NCBI RefSeq assembly: GCF_001729765.1
Contig: NZ_CP017181.1
Coordinates: 3,286,001-3,350,000, forward strand
Length of the DNA stretch: 64,000 nucleotides
DNA from: Enterobacter kobei
GTDB taxonomy: Bacteria > Pseudomonadota > Gammaproteobacteria > Enterobacterales > Enterobacteriaceae
Direction: 5' to 3'
Shown here: positions 48,206-57,133 of the stretch, piece by piece
Position numbering within the stretch: position 1 is the first letter of the stretch
Layout: each line of letters opens with the position of its first letter
Translations under genes and position numbers: made by a program
The notes under the pieces: generated by a model
The model's database searches: none
Told to the model about the DNA's origin: nothing
The model's input: only the letters and a program-made list of their open reading frames with translations

Positions 48206-49744
48206 TTACGATTTCGCCTTCGGCATCTGGGAAACCAGTGACAGGTTGACGTCCATGCCTTCGACCTGGAAGTGAGGGATCGCGTACAGCTTCACGCGGA
48301 AGAAGCCCGGGTTGTCTTCAATATCTTCGACAACCACTTTCGCATCACGCAGCGGGTGAGACGCCTGCAGTTCATCGCCCGGATCGGTCATTTCAGTGAC
48401 CAGACTGCGAACCCAGGTATTCAGCTCCAGTTCAAGCAGACGGCGATCCTTCGTGGTACCGATGTTTTCGCGCTGAATCAGCTTCAGGTAATGGGCGATA
48501 CGCGACAGCAGGAAGATATACGGCAGACGCGCGTTGATGCGGCTGTTAGCCGTTGCATCTGCGGTGTCATACAGCGCCGGTTTCTGGCTTGAGTTAGCCG
48601 AGAAAAAGCAGGCATAGTCGCGGTTTTTGTAGTAGGACAAAGGAATGAAGCCCAGATTCGCAAACTCAAATTCGCGGGTTTCGGGGATCATGACCTCACT
48701 CGGGATTTTTACCTGATTACCGGTACCGAGATCGTAAAGATGGATAGGCAAGTCCTGAACCGCACCACCGGCCTGCGGACCCCGAATCTGTACGCACCAG
48801 CCATTATTGATAAAGCTACGCACCATGTTGGAAGCAAAGGCAAACGAGGCATTCGTCCACAGGTATTTGTCGTGATCCGGACCTTTGACCTCTTCGACAT
48901 AATTGAAGCTGCGAACGGGAACGGTATCTGGTCCGTACGGTAAACGTCCCAGTACGCGCGGCATGACCAGGCCGATATAGCGAGCGTCGTCGGTATCGCG
49001 GAACGATTTCCACTTGATGTACTCTGCGCGGTCAAAATAGTTACCAATATCTTTTATCGCAGCGACGTCTTCCATGGACTCTTTAAGGAAGAATTTTGGA
49101 CCTGCAGAGCCGATAAACGGCATGTGCGCAGCAGCGGATACTTTAGAGATGTTGCGCAGCAGCGCGACATCCTGCGCTGAAGCATCGAACTCGTATGCGG
49201 AAATCAGTGCCGCAATTGGCTCGCCGCCTGGGGTGTCATATTCATCAATATAGGTGTGTTTATACAGACCACTCTGGATGATTTCCGGGCTGTCTTCGAA
49301 GTCCTGACGCAGGTCTTCTTTAGACATACTCAGCAACTCAATTTTCACGTTCTGGCGAAAATCTGTTTTATCAATCAGCGACTTCACTCCGCGCCACAGA
49401 CCTTCAACTGCCTGAAACTCCTCATGGTGCATTACCGCGTCCAGCTGACGGCTGATCTGGTAATCGAGTTCAGCAATGTGGTGATCAATCAGGCTTTTAT
49501 CCAGTTTTTCGACTTTCGCACCGGCTTTGGTCAGACATTCCAGGAAGACCTGCATACCTGCCGTCAGACGTTCATCAGCGGTCGCATCCGACATCGCCTG
49601 CGCGTCCTGCCAGATATCCAGGGCGCTCAATTCAGAGACGGGACTTAAGTTGATTTTCTCAAACAGGGAGGCGTAAACCCCACCCGCAGCAGGACGTTCC
49701 AGCACCATGCTTTCACCGCCAGCAATATTATTTTGTACAGACAT
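48206..49744 (-). CDS. tssC: T6SS contractile sheath large subunit TssC
   Basis: The 512-residue protein is a complete TssC/VipB: SLIDHHIAELDYQISRQLDAVMHHEEFQAVEGLWRGVKSL near the N-terminus, DSPEIIQSGLYKHTYIDEYDTPGGEP, PFIGSAGPKFF and the C-terminal PGFFRVKLYAIPHFQVEGMDVNLSLVS. With TssB it assembles the sheath. Two ATGs lie 6 bp apart; AAGGA is correctly spaced (6 nt) only for the second (49744). The reading frame is intact although the locus around it is destroyed, which suggests that the damage is recent. Confidence 0.93.
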   Translation of the reverse strand: MSVQNNIAGGESMVLERPAAGGVYASLFEKINLSPVSELSALDIWQDAQAMSDATADERLTAGMQVFLECLTKAGAKVEKLDKSLIDHHIAELDYQISRQLDAVMHHEEFQAVEGLWRGVKSLIDKTDFRQNVKIELLSMSKEDLRQDFEDSPEIIQSGLYKHTYIDEYDTPGGEPIAALISAYEFDASAQDVALLRNISKVSAAAHMPFIGSAGPKFFLKESMEDVAAIKDIGNYFDRAEYIKWKSFRDTDDARYIGLVMPRVLGRLPYGPDTVPVRSFNYVEEVKGPDHDKYLWTNASFAFASNMVRSFINNGWCVQIRGPQAGGAVQDLPIHLYDLGTGNQVKIPSEVMIPETREFEFANLGFIPLSYYKNRDYACFFSANSSQKPALYDTADATANSRINARLPYIFLLSRIAHYLKLIQRENIGTTKDRRLLELELNTWVRSLVTEMTDPGDELQASHPLRDAKVVVEDIEDNPGFFRVKLYAIPHFQVEGMDVNLSLVSQMPKAKS

Positions 49745-49782
49745 GAGCATTCCTTGATTAATCCGTTAAAACATCGTGATGG

Positions 49783-50280
49783 TTAAGCTTTTTTGGGTGC
49801 CAGTGCGGATAATTCATTGCGCAATTCAGCGCTAAGCGACTGGTCAAGAACGATTTTTTCCAGCTCTTTTCGGAAAGTCTGGTTATCCAACAGGTTGGCC
49901 TTAAGATCGCGGAGTAAGTTGCGCATCGCCAGCATCGCCTTCAGCTGTGGTATCTGGGCAGCCACCTGCTCTGGCGTGAAATCTTTCATGCTCTGGAAAG
50001 TCAGCTCAATATTGTCCTCACCACCATCATCTGACAGGGTGTTTTTGACGCTCAGATTAACTTTTGGGGAATATTCGGAAAGAACACTGTCGAAATTATT
50101 TTTGGTGATGTTAACTTTTTCACGCTCAGATATTGGCGCAGCATCCTGACCATTACTGAAATCACCGGCAACAAGCAGTTTTAAGGGTAATTCCATTTTC
50201 TTGCTTGCTCCGCCAGTATGCAGGTCAAGCTTCAGGTTAATACGTGCCTTAGGCACTTCATTCTGAAAACTGTCAGACAT
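49783..50280 (-). CDS. tssB: T6SS contractile sheath small subunit TssB (leader replaced by IS1)
   Basis: The 165-residue protein is a complete TssB/VipA (MSDSFQNEVPKARINLKLDL; LPLKLLVAGDFSNG; MKDFTPEQVAAQIPQLKAMLAMRNLLRDLKANLLDN). Its ATG occupies 50278-50280 and the IS1 terminal inverted repeat starts at the next base. The native ribosome site and promoter are therefore gone; the bases upstream of ATG are AGTCATTACC from IS1, with no purine-rich site. Translation should be very poor. Followed by tssC after 38 bp. Confidence 0.92.
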   Translation of the reverse strand: MSDSFQNEVPKARINLKLDLHTGGASKKMELPLKLLVAGDFSNGQDAAPISEREKVNITKNNFDSVLSEYSPKVNLSVKNTLSDDGGEDNIELTFQSMKDFTPEQVAAQIPQLKAMLAMRNLLRDLKANLLDNQTFRKELEKIVLDQSLSAELRNELSALAPKKA

Positions 50281-50295
50281 GGTAATGACTCCAAC

Positions 50296-50799
50296 TTATT
50301 GATAGTGTTTTATGTTCAGATAATGCCCGATGACTTTGTCATGCAGCTCCACCGATTTTGAGAACGACAGCGACTTCCGTCCCAGCCGTGCCAGGTGCTG
50401 CCTCAGATTCAGGTTATGCCGCTCAATTCGCTGCGTATATCGCTTGCTGATTACGTGCAGCTTTCCCTTCAGGCGGGATTCATACAGCGGCCAGCCATCC
50501 GTCATCCATATCACCACGTCAAAGGGTGACAGCAGGCTCATAAGACGCCCCAGCGTCGCCATAGTGCGTTCACCGAATACGTGCGCAACAACCGTCTTCC
50601 GGAGCCTGTCATACGCGTAAAACAGCCAGCGCTGGCGCGATTTAGCCCCGACGTATCCCCACTGTTCGTCCATTTCCGCGCAGACGATGACGTCACTGCC
50701 CGGCTGTATGCGCGAGGTTACCGACTGCGGCCTGAGTTTTTTAAATGGCGGAAAATCGTGTTGAGGCCAACGCCCATAATGCGGGCGGTTGCCCGGCAT
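50296..50799 (-). CDS. insB: IS1 transposase frame InsB
   Basis: The 167-codon frame carries the catalytic half of the IS1 transposase ([64 protein letters not shown]). The active enzyme is InsAB', made by a -1 shift on the A6C run inside the insA-insB overlap. No frameshift or stop damages it, so the element can probably transpose and cause further deletions. Confidence 0.95.
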   Translation of the reverse strand: MPGNRPHYGRWPQHDFPPFKKLRPQSVTSRIQPGSDVIVCAEMDEQWGYVGAKSRQRWLFYAYDRLRKTVVAHVFGERTMATLGRLMSLLSPFDVVIWMTDGWPLYESRLKGKLHVISKRYTQRIERHNLNLRQHLARLGRKSLSFSKSVELHDKVIGHYLNIKHYQ

Positions 50800-50993
50800 C
50801 CAACGCCATTCATGGCCATATCAATGATTTTCTGGTGCGTACCGGGTTGAGAAGCGGTGTAAGTGAACTGCAGTTGCCATGTTTTACGGCAGTGAGAGCA
50901 GAGATAGCGCTGATGTCCGGCAGTGCTTTTGCCGTTACGCACCACCCCGTCAGTAGCTGAACAGGAGGGACAGCTGATAGAAACAGAAGCCAC
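50718..50993 (-). CDS. insA: IS1 repressor/N-terminal protein InsA
   Basis: The 91-residue protein has a zinc finger ([28 protein letters not shown]: Cys pairs at 8/11 and 32/35) and a helix-turn-helix ([20 protein letters not shown]). It binds IS1 ends and represses the promoter in the end near 51048, and forms the N-terminus of the InsAB' transposase. Confidence 0.95.
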   Translation of the reverse strand: MASVSISCPSCSATDGVVRNGKSTAGHQRYLCSHCRKTWQLQFTYTASQPGTHQKIIDMAMNGVGCRATARIMGVGLNTIFRHLKNSGRSR

Positions 50994-51048
50994 TGGAGCA
51001 CCTCAAAAACACCATCATACACTAAATCAGTAAGTTGGCAGCATCACC

Positions 51049-51636
51049 CTCTTTTTCTGTAAAACAAATATTTGTATCGTAAAAGAGGTTGCAGCCAGTC
51101 AGATGCTAAAAAAACAATATTGTTTTGATTTGCATCACAGCACTATATCAAAAACACAGGAGAGAACTGCTTTAGACTCGATAAAAGGAAAGATGAATAA
51201 ATTATGGACTCAGGCGCTCCATTCATTGGATGAATAATAAATAAGAACTTTCACAAAGAAAATTCTTATTTATTAAACGAAGAGGTAAAAAAAAATTTGA
51301 ATACGGAATCTGCCACAAAAAAATAGCGCTTTTAATCCATCCTCTCTCGAAGAGGCTTCCTGCCCGACTCAGGTGGAAGGTGTTCTCATGACTGACTGCC
51401 TATAAAAACTGTAAAATCAACCACCTCCTTGGCTGCCGCTTTTTTAATCAAAAACGAGTAATAGCACATAACGTATAACGGTGCTACATTACGCCGCCCA
51501 CCCAAATCAGCAGTGGTCAGGCAACGCCGTAAAGTTCGGTAAAGCCTGAAACCATCACCTTGAAGAACGGTCTTAATGGCACGTCGTATCGCACACGCTG
51601 CGCTACCTTTACAGGCTTCACATAGGTTTTACTATC
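51049..51636. other. Gene-free, AT-rich junction between IS1 and lpxP
   Basis: The 588 bp contain no supportable gene. The first 300 bp are far richer in A/T than the flanks and hold perfect dyads: ACAAATATTTGT (51064-51075), AAAACAATATTGTTTT (51111-51126) and a 13-bp inverted repeat TAATAAATAAGAA at 51235-51247 with its complement at 51263-51275. They may be the remains of the regulatory region of the secretion island or of other horizontally acquired DNA. The last about 250 bp, with normal composition, should include the lpxP promoter and its leader. Confidence 0.6.
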
Positions 51637-52554
51637 TTGTCTCAATCCAAATTTGAACGTGCGTTTTTACACCCGCGTTACTGGTTTACATGGTTTGGTC
51701 TTGGCGTACTCTGGCTGCTGGTGCAACTTCCCTACCCTGTGCTGCGTTTGCTGGGGTCGAAACTGGGCAGCGCCTCTCGCTATTTCCTGAAACGTCGCGA
51801 AGCCATCGCGCGCAAAAACATCGAGCTTTGCTTTCCTCAGTACAATGCTGAAGAGCGCGAAAAATTGATCTCTGAAAACTTTAAATCTATCGGTATGGCG
51901 CTGCTCGAAACCGGTATGGCCTGGTTCTGGTCGGATGAACGCGTCCGCAAGTGGTTTGATGTCGAAGGGCTGGACAACCTTAAACGCGCGCAGTTGCAAA
52001 ACCGCGGTGTGATGGTTGTGGGCGTTCACTTTATGTCGCTGGAGTTGGGTGGCCGGGTGATGGGTCTTTGCCAGCCAATGATGGCGACCTACAGACCGCA
52101 CAATAGCCCGGTAATGGAGTGGGTACAGACGCGCGGCCGCATGCGTTCCAATAAAGCGATGATCAGCCGTAATAATCTGCGTGGAATGGTCGGTGCCCTG
52201 AAGAAAGGTGAAGCCGTCTGGTTTGCCCCTGACCAGGATTATGGACGTAAAGGCAGCAGCTTTGCCCCCTTCTTTGCCGTTAAAGACGTGGCGACAACCA
52301 ACGGTACCTTTGTGATTTCGCGGTTGTCAGGCGCCGCCATGCTGACCGTGACGATGGTGAGAAAAGCGGATAAATCAGGCTATCGTCTGCACATCTCTCC
52401 TGAAATGGCCAACTATCCGGAAAACGAATGCGAAGCCGCAGCGTTTATCAACAAGGTCATCGAAACTGAAATCATGCGCGCGCCAGAGCAATATCTCTGG
52501 ATGCATCGCCGTTTCAAAACGCGCCCACTTGGCGAAGCCTCGCTCTATATTTAA
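51637..52554 (+). CDS. lpxP: Lipid A palmitoleoyltransferase LpxP
   Basis: The 305-residue inner-membrane enzyme of the LpxL/LpxP family adds palmitoleate to Kdo2-lipid IVA, in E. coli only after cold shock. It has an N-terminal membrane anchor (WFTWFGLGVLWLLVQLPYPVL), the H-X4-E catalytic motif in GVHFMSLELGGR, and WFAPDQDYGRKGSSFAPFF. LpxP rather than LpxL is chosen from overall identity and neighbourhood (lpxP-alaC). The only suitable start is TTG (51637), giving LSQSKFERAFLHPRYW; the ribosome site is weak, in keeping with conditional translation. Confidence 0.9.
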   Translation: MSQSKFERAFLHPRYWFTWFGLGVLWLLVQLPYPVLRLLGSKLGSASRYFLKRREAIARKNIELCFPQYNAEEREKLISENFKSIGMALLETGMAWFWSDERVRKWFDVEGLDNLKRAQLQNRGVMVVGVHFMSLELGGRVMGLCQPMMATYRPHNSPVMEWVQTRGRMRSNKAMISRNNLRGMVGALKKGEAVWFAPDQDYGRKGSSFAPFFAVKDVATTNGTFVISRLSGAAMLTVTMVRKADKSGYRLHISPEMANYPENECEAAAFINKVIETEIMRAPEQYLWMHRRFKTRPLGEASLYI

Positions 52555-52566
52555 GTCCCGCGCGAC

Positions 52567-52596
52567 GGTTAGTTTCGATAAGAAACTAACCTTTTC
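52567..52596 (+). terminator. lpxP terminator
   Basis: A 10-bp perfect stem GGTTAGTTTC / GAAACTAACC with loop GATAA is followed by TTTT, 12 bp after the stop codon. Confidence 0.85.
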
Positions 52597-52912
52597 AATC
52601 ACCTGTAATAACCCCGTGTAACGGTTTTTCGTCACGTCGCTCAAAGTGAATTTATTGCCTTGCGAAATCAAACTGTCGCCGTTCCACGACACCCGTAAGT
52701 GTCGGAAATTATTTAAAAAAATCTCTCTTGTCACCCCTCTTTTTTAGGCGTACATTAGCGCCGTCTGGCTACAGGAAAGCACAGAATTCTGAGCTGGAGT
52801 CGGCGGCATAGCGGGAAAATTCTCATTTCCGTTTTGGCCGGATTTCAGTTCTCTATACTCAGTTGGACTCTGTTTTAAAATGCGTACCACAAGATACGCG
52901 GAGCGATGAAAC
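52597..52912. other. Intergenic region before ypdK
   Basis: The 316 bp hold a promoter-like TATACT at 52854-52859 with a weak -35, about 55 bp before ypdK. No other gene or strong dyad was recognised. Confidence 0.45.
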
Positions 52913-52984
52913 GTGAAATATTTCTTTATGGGCATTTCGGTGATCGTTTTAGTCTGGGCCGGAACCTTTGCCCTGATGATCTAG
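52913..52984 (+). CDS. ypdK: Small membrane protein YpdK
   Basis: The 23-codon frame starting at GTG encodes MKYFFMGISVIVLVWAGTFALMI, nearly the same as the E. coli YpdK peptide located between lpxP and alaC. It is a single hydrophobic helix, so it sits in the inner membrane; function unknown. GCGGAG lies 8 nt upstream. An ATG seven bases earlier is in another frame that gives no known peptide. A very strong terminator follows 16 bp downstream. Confidence 0.88.
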   Translation: MKYFFMGISVIVLVWAGTFALMI

Positions 52985-53000
52985 TGAAGAACATGCAGTC

Positions 53001-53033
53001 AAAAAGACAGGAGCCATAGGCTCCTGTCTTTTT
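53001..53033. terminator. Bidirectional terminator ypdK / alaC
   Basis: Fifteen perfectly paired bases, AAAAAGACAGGAGCC and its complement with loop ATA, give T-runs on both strands between the two convergent genes. Confidence 0.95.
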
Positions 53034-53036
53034 ATG

Positions 53037-54275
53037 TCATGATGATGCGGGGTGTTCGGAGACGCTCTTTGTTGAGAGCAGGCCATCGGCCCGGAACATA
53101 CTCTTGATGCCCCTCACCGCCTGACGAATACGGTCGCTATTTTCGATTAAAGCAAAGCGCACATGGGTGTCACCGTAATCACCAAAGCCAATGCCCGGTG
53201 AAACACACACCTTCGCGTCCTGCAGCAGTTTTTTAGCAAACTCAAGCGATCCCATTGCCGCATACGGCTCCGGAATTTTCGCCCAGACGTACATGGACGC
53301 TTTCGGCATTTCCACCATCCAGCCCGCTTCATGTAACCCTTTTACCAGCACGTCGCGGCGGCGTTTATACTGGGCTGCAATGTCGTGAACGCATTGCTGA
53401 TCGCCTTCAAGCGCCGCAATAGCGGCAACCTGTAGCGGCGTAAAGGTGCCGTAATCGTGATAGCTCTTGATTCGCGCCAGCGCACTCACCAGCGTTTTGT
53501 TACCCACCATAAAACCAATACGCCAGCCCGCCATGTTGTAGCTTTTCGACAGGGTAAAGAATTCTACCGCCACGTCACGCGCCCCCGGTACCTGCATGAT
53601 TGAAGGCGCTTTCCAGCCGTCATAGACGATATCCGCATACGCCAAATCATGTACCACCAGCACGTCATAACGCTTAGCCAGGGCCACAACCTTCTCAAAG
53701 AAATCGAGCTCCACACACTGCGCCGTCGGGTTGGACGGGAAACCCAGGATCATCATCTTGGGTTTCGGATAGCTTTCGCGAATTGCGCGCTCCAGTTCGT
53801 TGAAGAAATCGACGCCTTCCACCAGCGGTACAGAACGTACCTGCGCCCCGGCTATCACCGCGCCGTAAATATGGATTGGGTAACTCGGATTGGGAACCAG
53901 TACCGTATCACCGTGATCCAGCGTGGCCAGCATCAGGTGCGCCAGCCCCTCTTTCGAGCCGATGGTCACAATGGCTTCACTCTCAGGATCGATATCAACC
54001 TGATAACGATCCTGATACCAGCGCGAGATCGCGCGGCGTAATCTGGGAATACCGCGCGAGGTTGAGTAGCCGTGCGTATCCGGACGCTGGGCAACCGCGC
54101 AGAGCTTCTCAACGATATGCGGTGGCGTGGGGCCGTCAGGGTTGCCCATGCTGAAATCAATGATGTCTTCGCCGCGCCGACGCGCAGCCATTTTCAGTTC
54201 AGCGGTGATATTGAAAACATAAGGGGGGAGACGATCGATACGCGTAAAACGGCGTTCAGGACTGAATTCAGCCAT
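53037..54275 (-). CDS. alaC: Glutamate-pyruvate aminotransferase AlaC
   Basis: The 412-residue fold-type I PLP enzyme makes alanine from pyruvate and glutamate. The Schiff-base lysine is Lys244 in [15 protein letters not shown]; the substrate/PLP motifs [10 protein letters not shown] and [14 protein letters not shown] are present. Length equals E. coli AlaC (formerly YfdZ). It is divergent from ypdA with a 387-bp gap. Confidence 0.96.
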   Translation of the reverse strand: MAEFSPERRFTRIDRLPPYVFNITAELKMAARRRGEDIIDFSMGNPDGPTPPHIVEKLCAVAQRPDTHGYSTSRGIPRLRRAISRWYQDRYQVDIDPESEAIVTIGSKEGLAHLMLATLDHGDTVLVPNPSYPIHIYGAVIAGAQVRSVPLVEGVDFFNELERAIRESYPKPKMMILGFPSNPTAQCVELDFFEKVVALAKRYDVLVVHDLAYADIVYDGWKAPSIMQVPGARDVAVEFFTLSKSYNMAGWRIGFMVGNKTLVSALARIKSYHDYGTFTPLQVAAIAALEGDQQCVHDIAAQYKRRRDVLVKGLHEAGWMVEMPKASMYVWAKIPEPYAAMGSLEFAKKLLQDAKVCVSPGIGFGDYGDTHVRFALIENSDRIRQAVRGIKSMFRADGLLSTKSVSEHPASS

Positions 54276-54662
54276 AGATTCCTCAGATTAACGTTAGCGC
54301 CCGGACCGTCCGAGCGACGCTGCCACTGATGTGACATGCTTAGAAAATAACCTGAAAAAAATCACGCTGTCGAGAGGGAAATGAAAAAAAAGAGAACCCC
54401 ATGAAAACCGGAACACGGGTACGCCTTAAAGCGGAAGGAGGGGGACTCATATCGGCTTTCCGTTATCTATTGTTTAACACAATGATATCAAAACAGTTAC
54501 CGGACGATGCGACAGCAGGAAAGAATCGGGAGGTATCAATCCTCATTCGATAATCCCCTTTCTAAAACAGGGTTTTTCCTCATTTGATAAACCTGACGGA
54601 TAGCTGGTCAATATGCCCCAGGTTTTTTATCATGGTTCTTTCCCGTTTTCCCAGGTCTGCTC
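54276..54662. other. Divergent intergenic region alaC-ypdA
   Basis: These 387 bp contain the promoters of two divergent genes. A 50-codon frame from ATG 54401 exists but shows no recognisable homology or good ribosome site. No clear operator was identified. Confidence 0.45.
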
Positions 54663-56369
54663 GTGCACGAAATATTCACTATGCTGCTGGCGGTTTTTGA
54701 TCGCGCAGCATTAATGCTGATTTGCCTGTTCTTCCTTATTCGCATTCGCCTGTTTCGCGAGCTGTTGCATAAATCTGCTCACTCGCCGAAAGAACTGCTG
54801 GCCGTCACCGCTATCTTTTCGCTCTTTGCGCTGTTCAGCACCTGGTCCGGCGTGCCGGTAGAGGGCTCGCTGGTTAACGTGCGGATTATCGCCGTCATGT
54901 CTGGCGGAATTTTGTTTGGTCCGTGGGTAGGTGTCATCACCGGCGTGATTGCCGGAACCCATCGCTACCTGATTGATATCGGCGGCGTCACGGCGGTGCC
55001 GTGCTTTATCACCAGCATTATCGCCGGGGTACTATCCGGCTGGATCAGCCGTAAAATCCCGAAAAAGCAGCGCTGGCGCGCCGGGATCCTCGCAGGCATG
55101 GTGTGCGAAACGCTGACCATGATCCTGGTTGTCGTCTGGGCTCCCACGACCGCGCTGGGGCTGGATATCGTCTCGAAAATCGGTATCCCTATGATTCTGG
55201 GTAGCGTGTGCATCGGTTTTATCGTGCTGCTGGTGCAGAGTGTGGAAGGGGAAAAAGAGGCCAGTGCCGCTCGCCAGGCCAAGCTGGCGCTGGATATCGC
55301 CAACAAAACGCTGCCGCTTTTCCGCCACGTTAACGCGGAGTCGCTGCGTCAAGTCTGCGAGATTATTCGCCACGACATTCACGCGGATGCCGTCGCTATC
55401 ACCAATATTGACCACGTGCTGGCTTACGTCGGCGTTGGCGAGCACAACTACCGCGACAATGATGACACGATAAGCCCGACCACCAGACAAGCGATTAACT
55501 ACGGTAAAATCATTATTAAAAACAATGATGAAGCCCACCGAACGCCGGAGATCCACTCTATGCTGGTGATCCCGCTTTGGGAGAAAGGCGTGGTGACGGG
55601 CACGCTGAAAATTTATTACTGTCACGCGCATCAGATCACCTCAACGCTGCAGGAGATGGCGATAGGTCTGTCGCAGATCATCTCCACGCAGCTTGAGGTC
55701 TCCCGGGCGGAACAGTTACGCGAGATGGCAAATAAGGCAGAACTGCGCGCGCTGCAGAGCAAAATCAATCCCCATTTCCTGTTTAACGCGTTAAACGCCA
55801 TCTCCTCTTCGATTCGTTTGAATCCGGACACCGCGCGCCAGCTGATTTTCAATCTGTCGCGTTATCTGCGCTACAACATTGAGTTGAAGGATGACGAGCA
55901 GATCGACATCAAAAAAGAGCTGTATCAGATTAAAGACTACATCGCGATCGAGCAGGCGCGCTTTGGCGACAAACTGACGGTCATTTACGATATTGATGAA
56001 GAGGTCAACTGCGTGATCCCGAGCCTGCTGATCCAGCCGCTGGTCGAAAACGCCATAGTTCACGGTATTCAGCCCTGTAAAGGCAAAGGTGTGGTTACCA
56101 TTAGCATCACCGAAAGCGGCAACCGGGTGCGTATCGCCGTGCGCGATACCGGCCACGGGATTGACCCAAAAGTCATCCAGCGCGTGGAGTCTAATGAGAT
56201 GCCGGGGAATAAAATCGGGCTGCTGAATGTGCATCACAGGGTCAAGCTGCTCTACGGCGATGGGCTGCATATTCACCGTCTTGAACCCGGCACTGAAATC
56301 GCTTTTTACGTCCCGAATGAACGCTCCCCTGTTCATGCGACGGCATCACTGTTACCTCAGGGTGAGTAA
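54663..56369 (+). CDS. ypdA: Pyruvate-sensing histidine kinase YpdA (LytS type)
   Basis: The 568-residue LytS-family sensor starts with six or so membrane helices of the 5TM-LYT domain ([37 protein letters not shown]). A GAF domain (about 220-350), a HisKA-like LytS phosphoacceptor motif ([20 protein letters not shown], His near 371) and an ATPase domain ([34 protein letters not shown]) follow. In E. coli YpdA/YpdB respond to pyruvate and induce yhjX. Start is GTG at 54663. ypdB follows after one base. Confidence 0.95.
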   Translation: MHEIFTMLLAVFDRAALMLICLFFLIRIRLFRELLHKSAHSPKELLAVTAIFSLFALFSTWSGVPVEGSLVNVRIIAVMSGGILFGPWVGVITGVIAGTHRYLIDIGGVTAVPCFITSIIAGVLSGWISRKIPKKQRWRAGILAGMVCETLTMILVVVWAPTTALGLDIVSKIGIPMILGSVCIGFIVLLVQSVEGEKEASAARQAKLALDIANKTLPLFRHVNAESLRQVCEIIRHDIHADAVAITNIDHVLAYVGVGEHNYRDNDDTISPTTRQAINYGKIIIKNNDEAHRTPEIHSMLVIPLWEKGVVTGTLKIYYCHAHQITSTLQEMAIGLSQIISTQLEVSRAEQLREMANKAELRALQSKINPHFLFNALNAISSSIRLNPDTARQLIFNLSRYLRYNIELKDDEQIDIKKELYQIKDYIAIEQARFGDKLTVIYDIDEEVNCVIPSLLIQPLVENAIVHGIQPCKGKGVVTISITESGNRVRIAVRDTGHGIDPKVIQRVESNEMPGNKIGLLNVHHRVKLLYGDGLHIHRLEPGTEIAFYVPNERSPVHATASLLPQGE

Positions 56370-56370
56370 T

Positions 56371-57102
56371 ATGAAAGTCATTATCGTTGAAGATGAAATT
56401 CTGGCTCAACAGGAGCTCACCTGGCTCATCAAAACCCACAGTCAGATGGAGATTGTGGGTATCTTTGACGATGGGCTGGACGTGCTGAAATTTTTGCAGC
56501 ATAACCGGGTCGACGCCATTTTTCTGGATATTAATATTCCTTCGCTGGACGGCGTCTTACTGGCGCAAAACATCAATCAGTTTGCCCACAAGCCGTTTAT
56601 TGTGTTCGTTACCGCCTGGAAAGAGCATGCCGTTGAGGCCTTCGAACTGGAGGCGTTTGACTATATTCTGAAACCTTACCAGGAGTCGCGGATTGTCAGC
56701 ATGCTGCAAAAGCTGGAGGCCGCATGGCAGCAACAGAGCGCTCCGGTCACCGCCAGCCCGACGGTACGGGAAAACGACACCATTAATCTGGTCAAGGATG
56801 AACGCATCATCGTGACGCCAGTGAATGATATCTACTACGCCGAAGCGCATGAGAAGATGACGTTTGTCTATACGCGGCGGGAATCGTTTGTCATGGCGAT
56901 GAACATTACCGAATTCTGTGGCAAGCTGCCGTCGGCACACTTTTTCCGCTGCCACCGTTCGTTCTGCGTGAATTTAAATAAGATCCGCGAGATCGAGCCG
57001 TGGTTTAACAATACCTATATTTTGCGTCTCAAGGATCTGGATTTTCAGGTGCCGGTGAGCCGCAGCAAGGTGAAAGAGTTCCGTCAGTTGATGCACCTGT
57101 AA
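56371..57102 (+). CDS. ypdB: LytTR response regulator YpdB
   Basis: The 243-residue regulator has a receiver domain (1-120) with the acidic pocket VEDE and phosphoacceptor Asp53 in AIFLDINIPSLDG, Thr in VFVTAWKEHAVEAFE and Lys in ILKPYQ. The LytTR DNA-binding domain (about 140-243) has YYAEAHEKMTFVYTRRESF and FFRCHRSFCVNLNKIREIEPW. Start ATG at 56371 follows GGTGAG, immediately after the ypdA stop. The longer open frame upstream overlaps ypdA and is rejected. Confidence 0.95.
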   Translation: MKVIIVEDEILAQQELTWLIKTHSQMEIVGIFDDGLDVLKFLQHNRVDAIFLDINIPSLDGVLLAQNINQFAHKPFIVFVTAWKEHAVEAFELEAFDYILKPYQESRIVSMLQKLEAAWQQQSAPVTASPTVRENDTINLVKDERIIVTPVNDIYYAEAHEKMTFVYTRRESFVMAMNITEFCGKLPSAHFFRCHRSFCVNLNKIREIEPWFNNTYILRLKDLDFQVPVSRSKVKEFRQLMHL

Positions 57103-57105
57103 AAC

Positions 57106-57127
57106 GCCCTCTCCCGGCGGAGAGGGC
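57106..57127. terminator. Hairpin between convergent ypdB and glk
   Basis: A 9-bp perfect stem GCCCTCTCC / GGAGAGGGC with loop CGGC, 3 bp after the ypdB stop and 6 bp before the end of glk. There is no long T-run, so termination strength is uncertain. In E. coli additional genes lie between ypdB and glk; they are absent here. Confidence 0.7.
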
Positions 57128-57133
57128 TCTGTG

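Larger units (their letters stand above)
50281..51048 (-). mobile_element. IS1 element, complete, 768 bp, without target duplication
   Basis: The ends GGTAATGACTCCAACTTA (left) and, complemented, GGTGATGCTGCCAACTTA (right) are the standard IS1 inverted repeats, and the length is exactly 768 bp. insA and insB are intact with the A6C slip site (minus strand AAAAAAC, 50736-50742). The 9 bp on the left (GTCAGACAT) and right (CTCTTTTTC) differ, so one or both original flanks were lost after insertion, as happens in IS1-linked adjacent deletions. Confidence 0.96.

Noticed and set aside
52906..52985. ATG-initiated frame overlapping ypdK
   Set aside because: It reads MKREIFLYGHFGDRF, with no known relative, while the GTG frame gives the conserved YpdK peptide.
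54401..54553. 50-codon frame starting MKTGTRVRLKAEGG between alaC and ypdA
   Set aside because: No recognised homologue, no good ribosome site, and the gap must hold two promoters.
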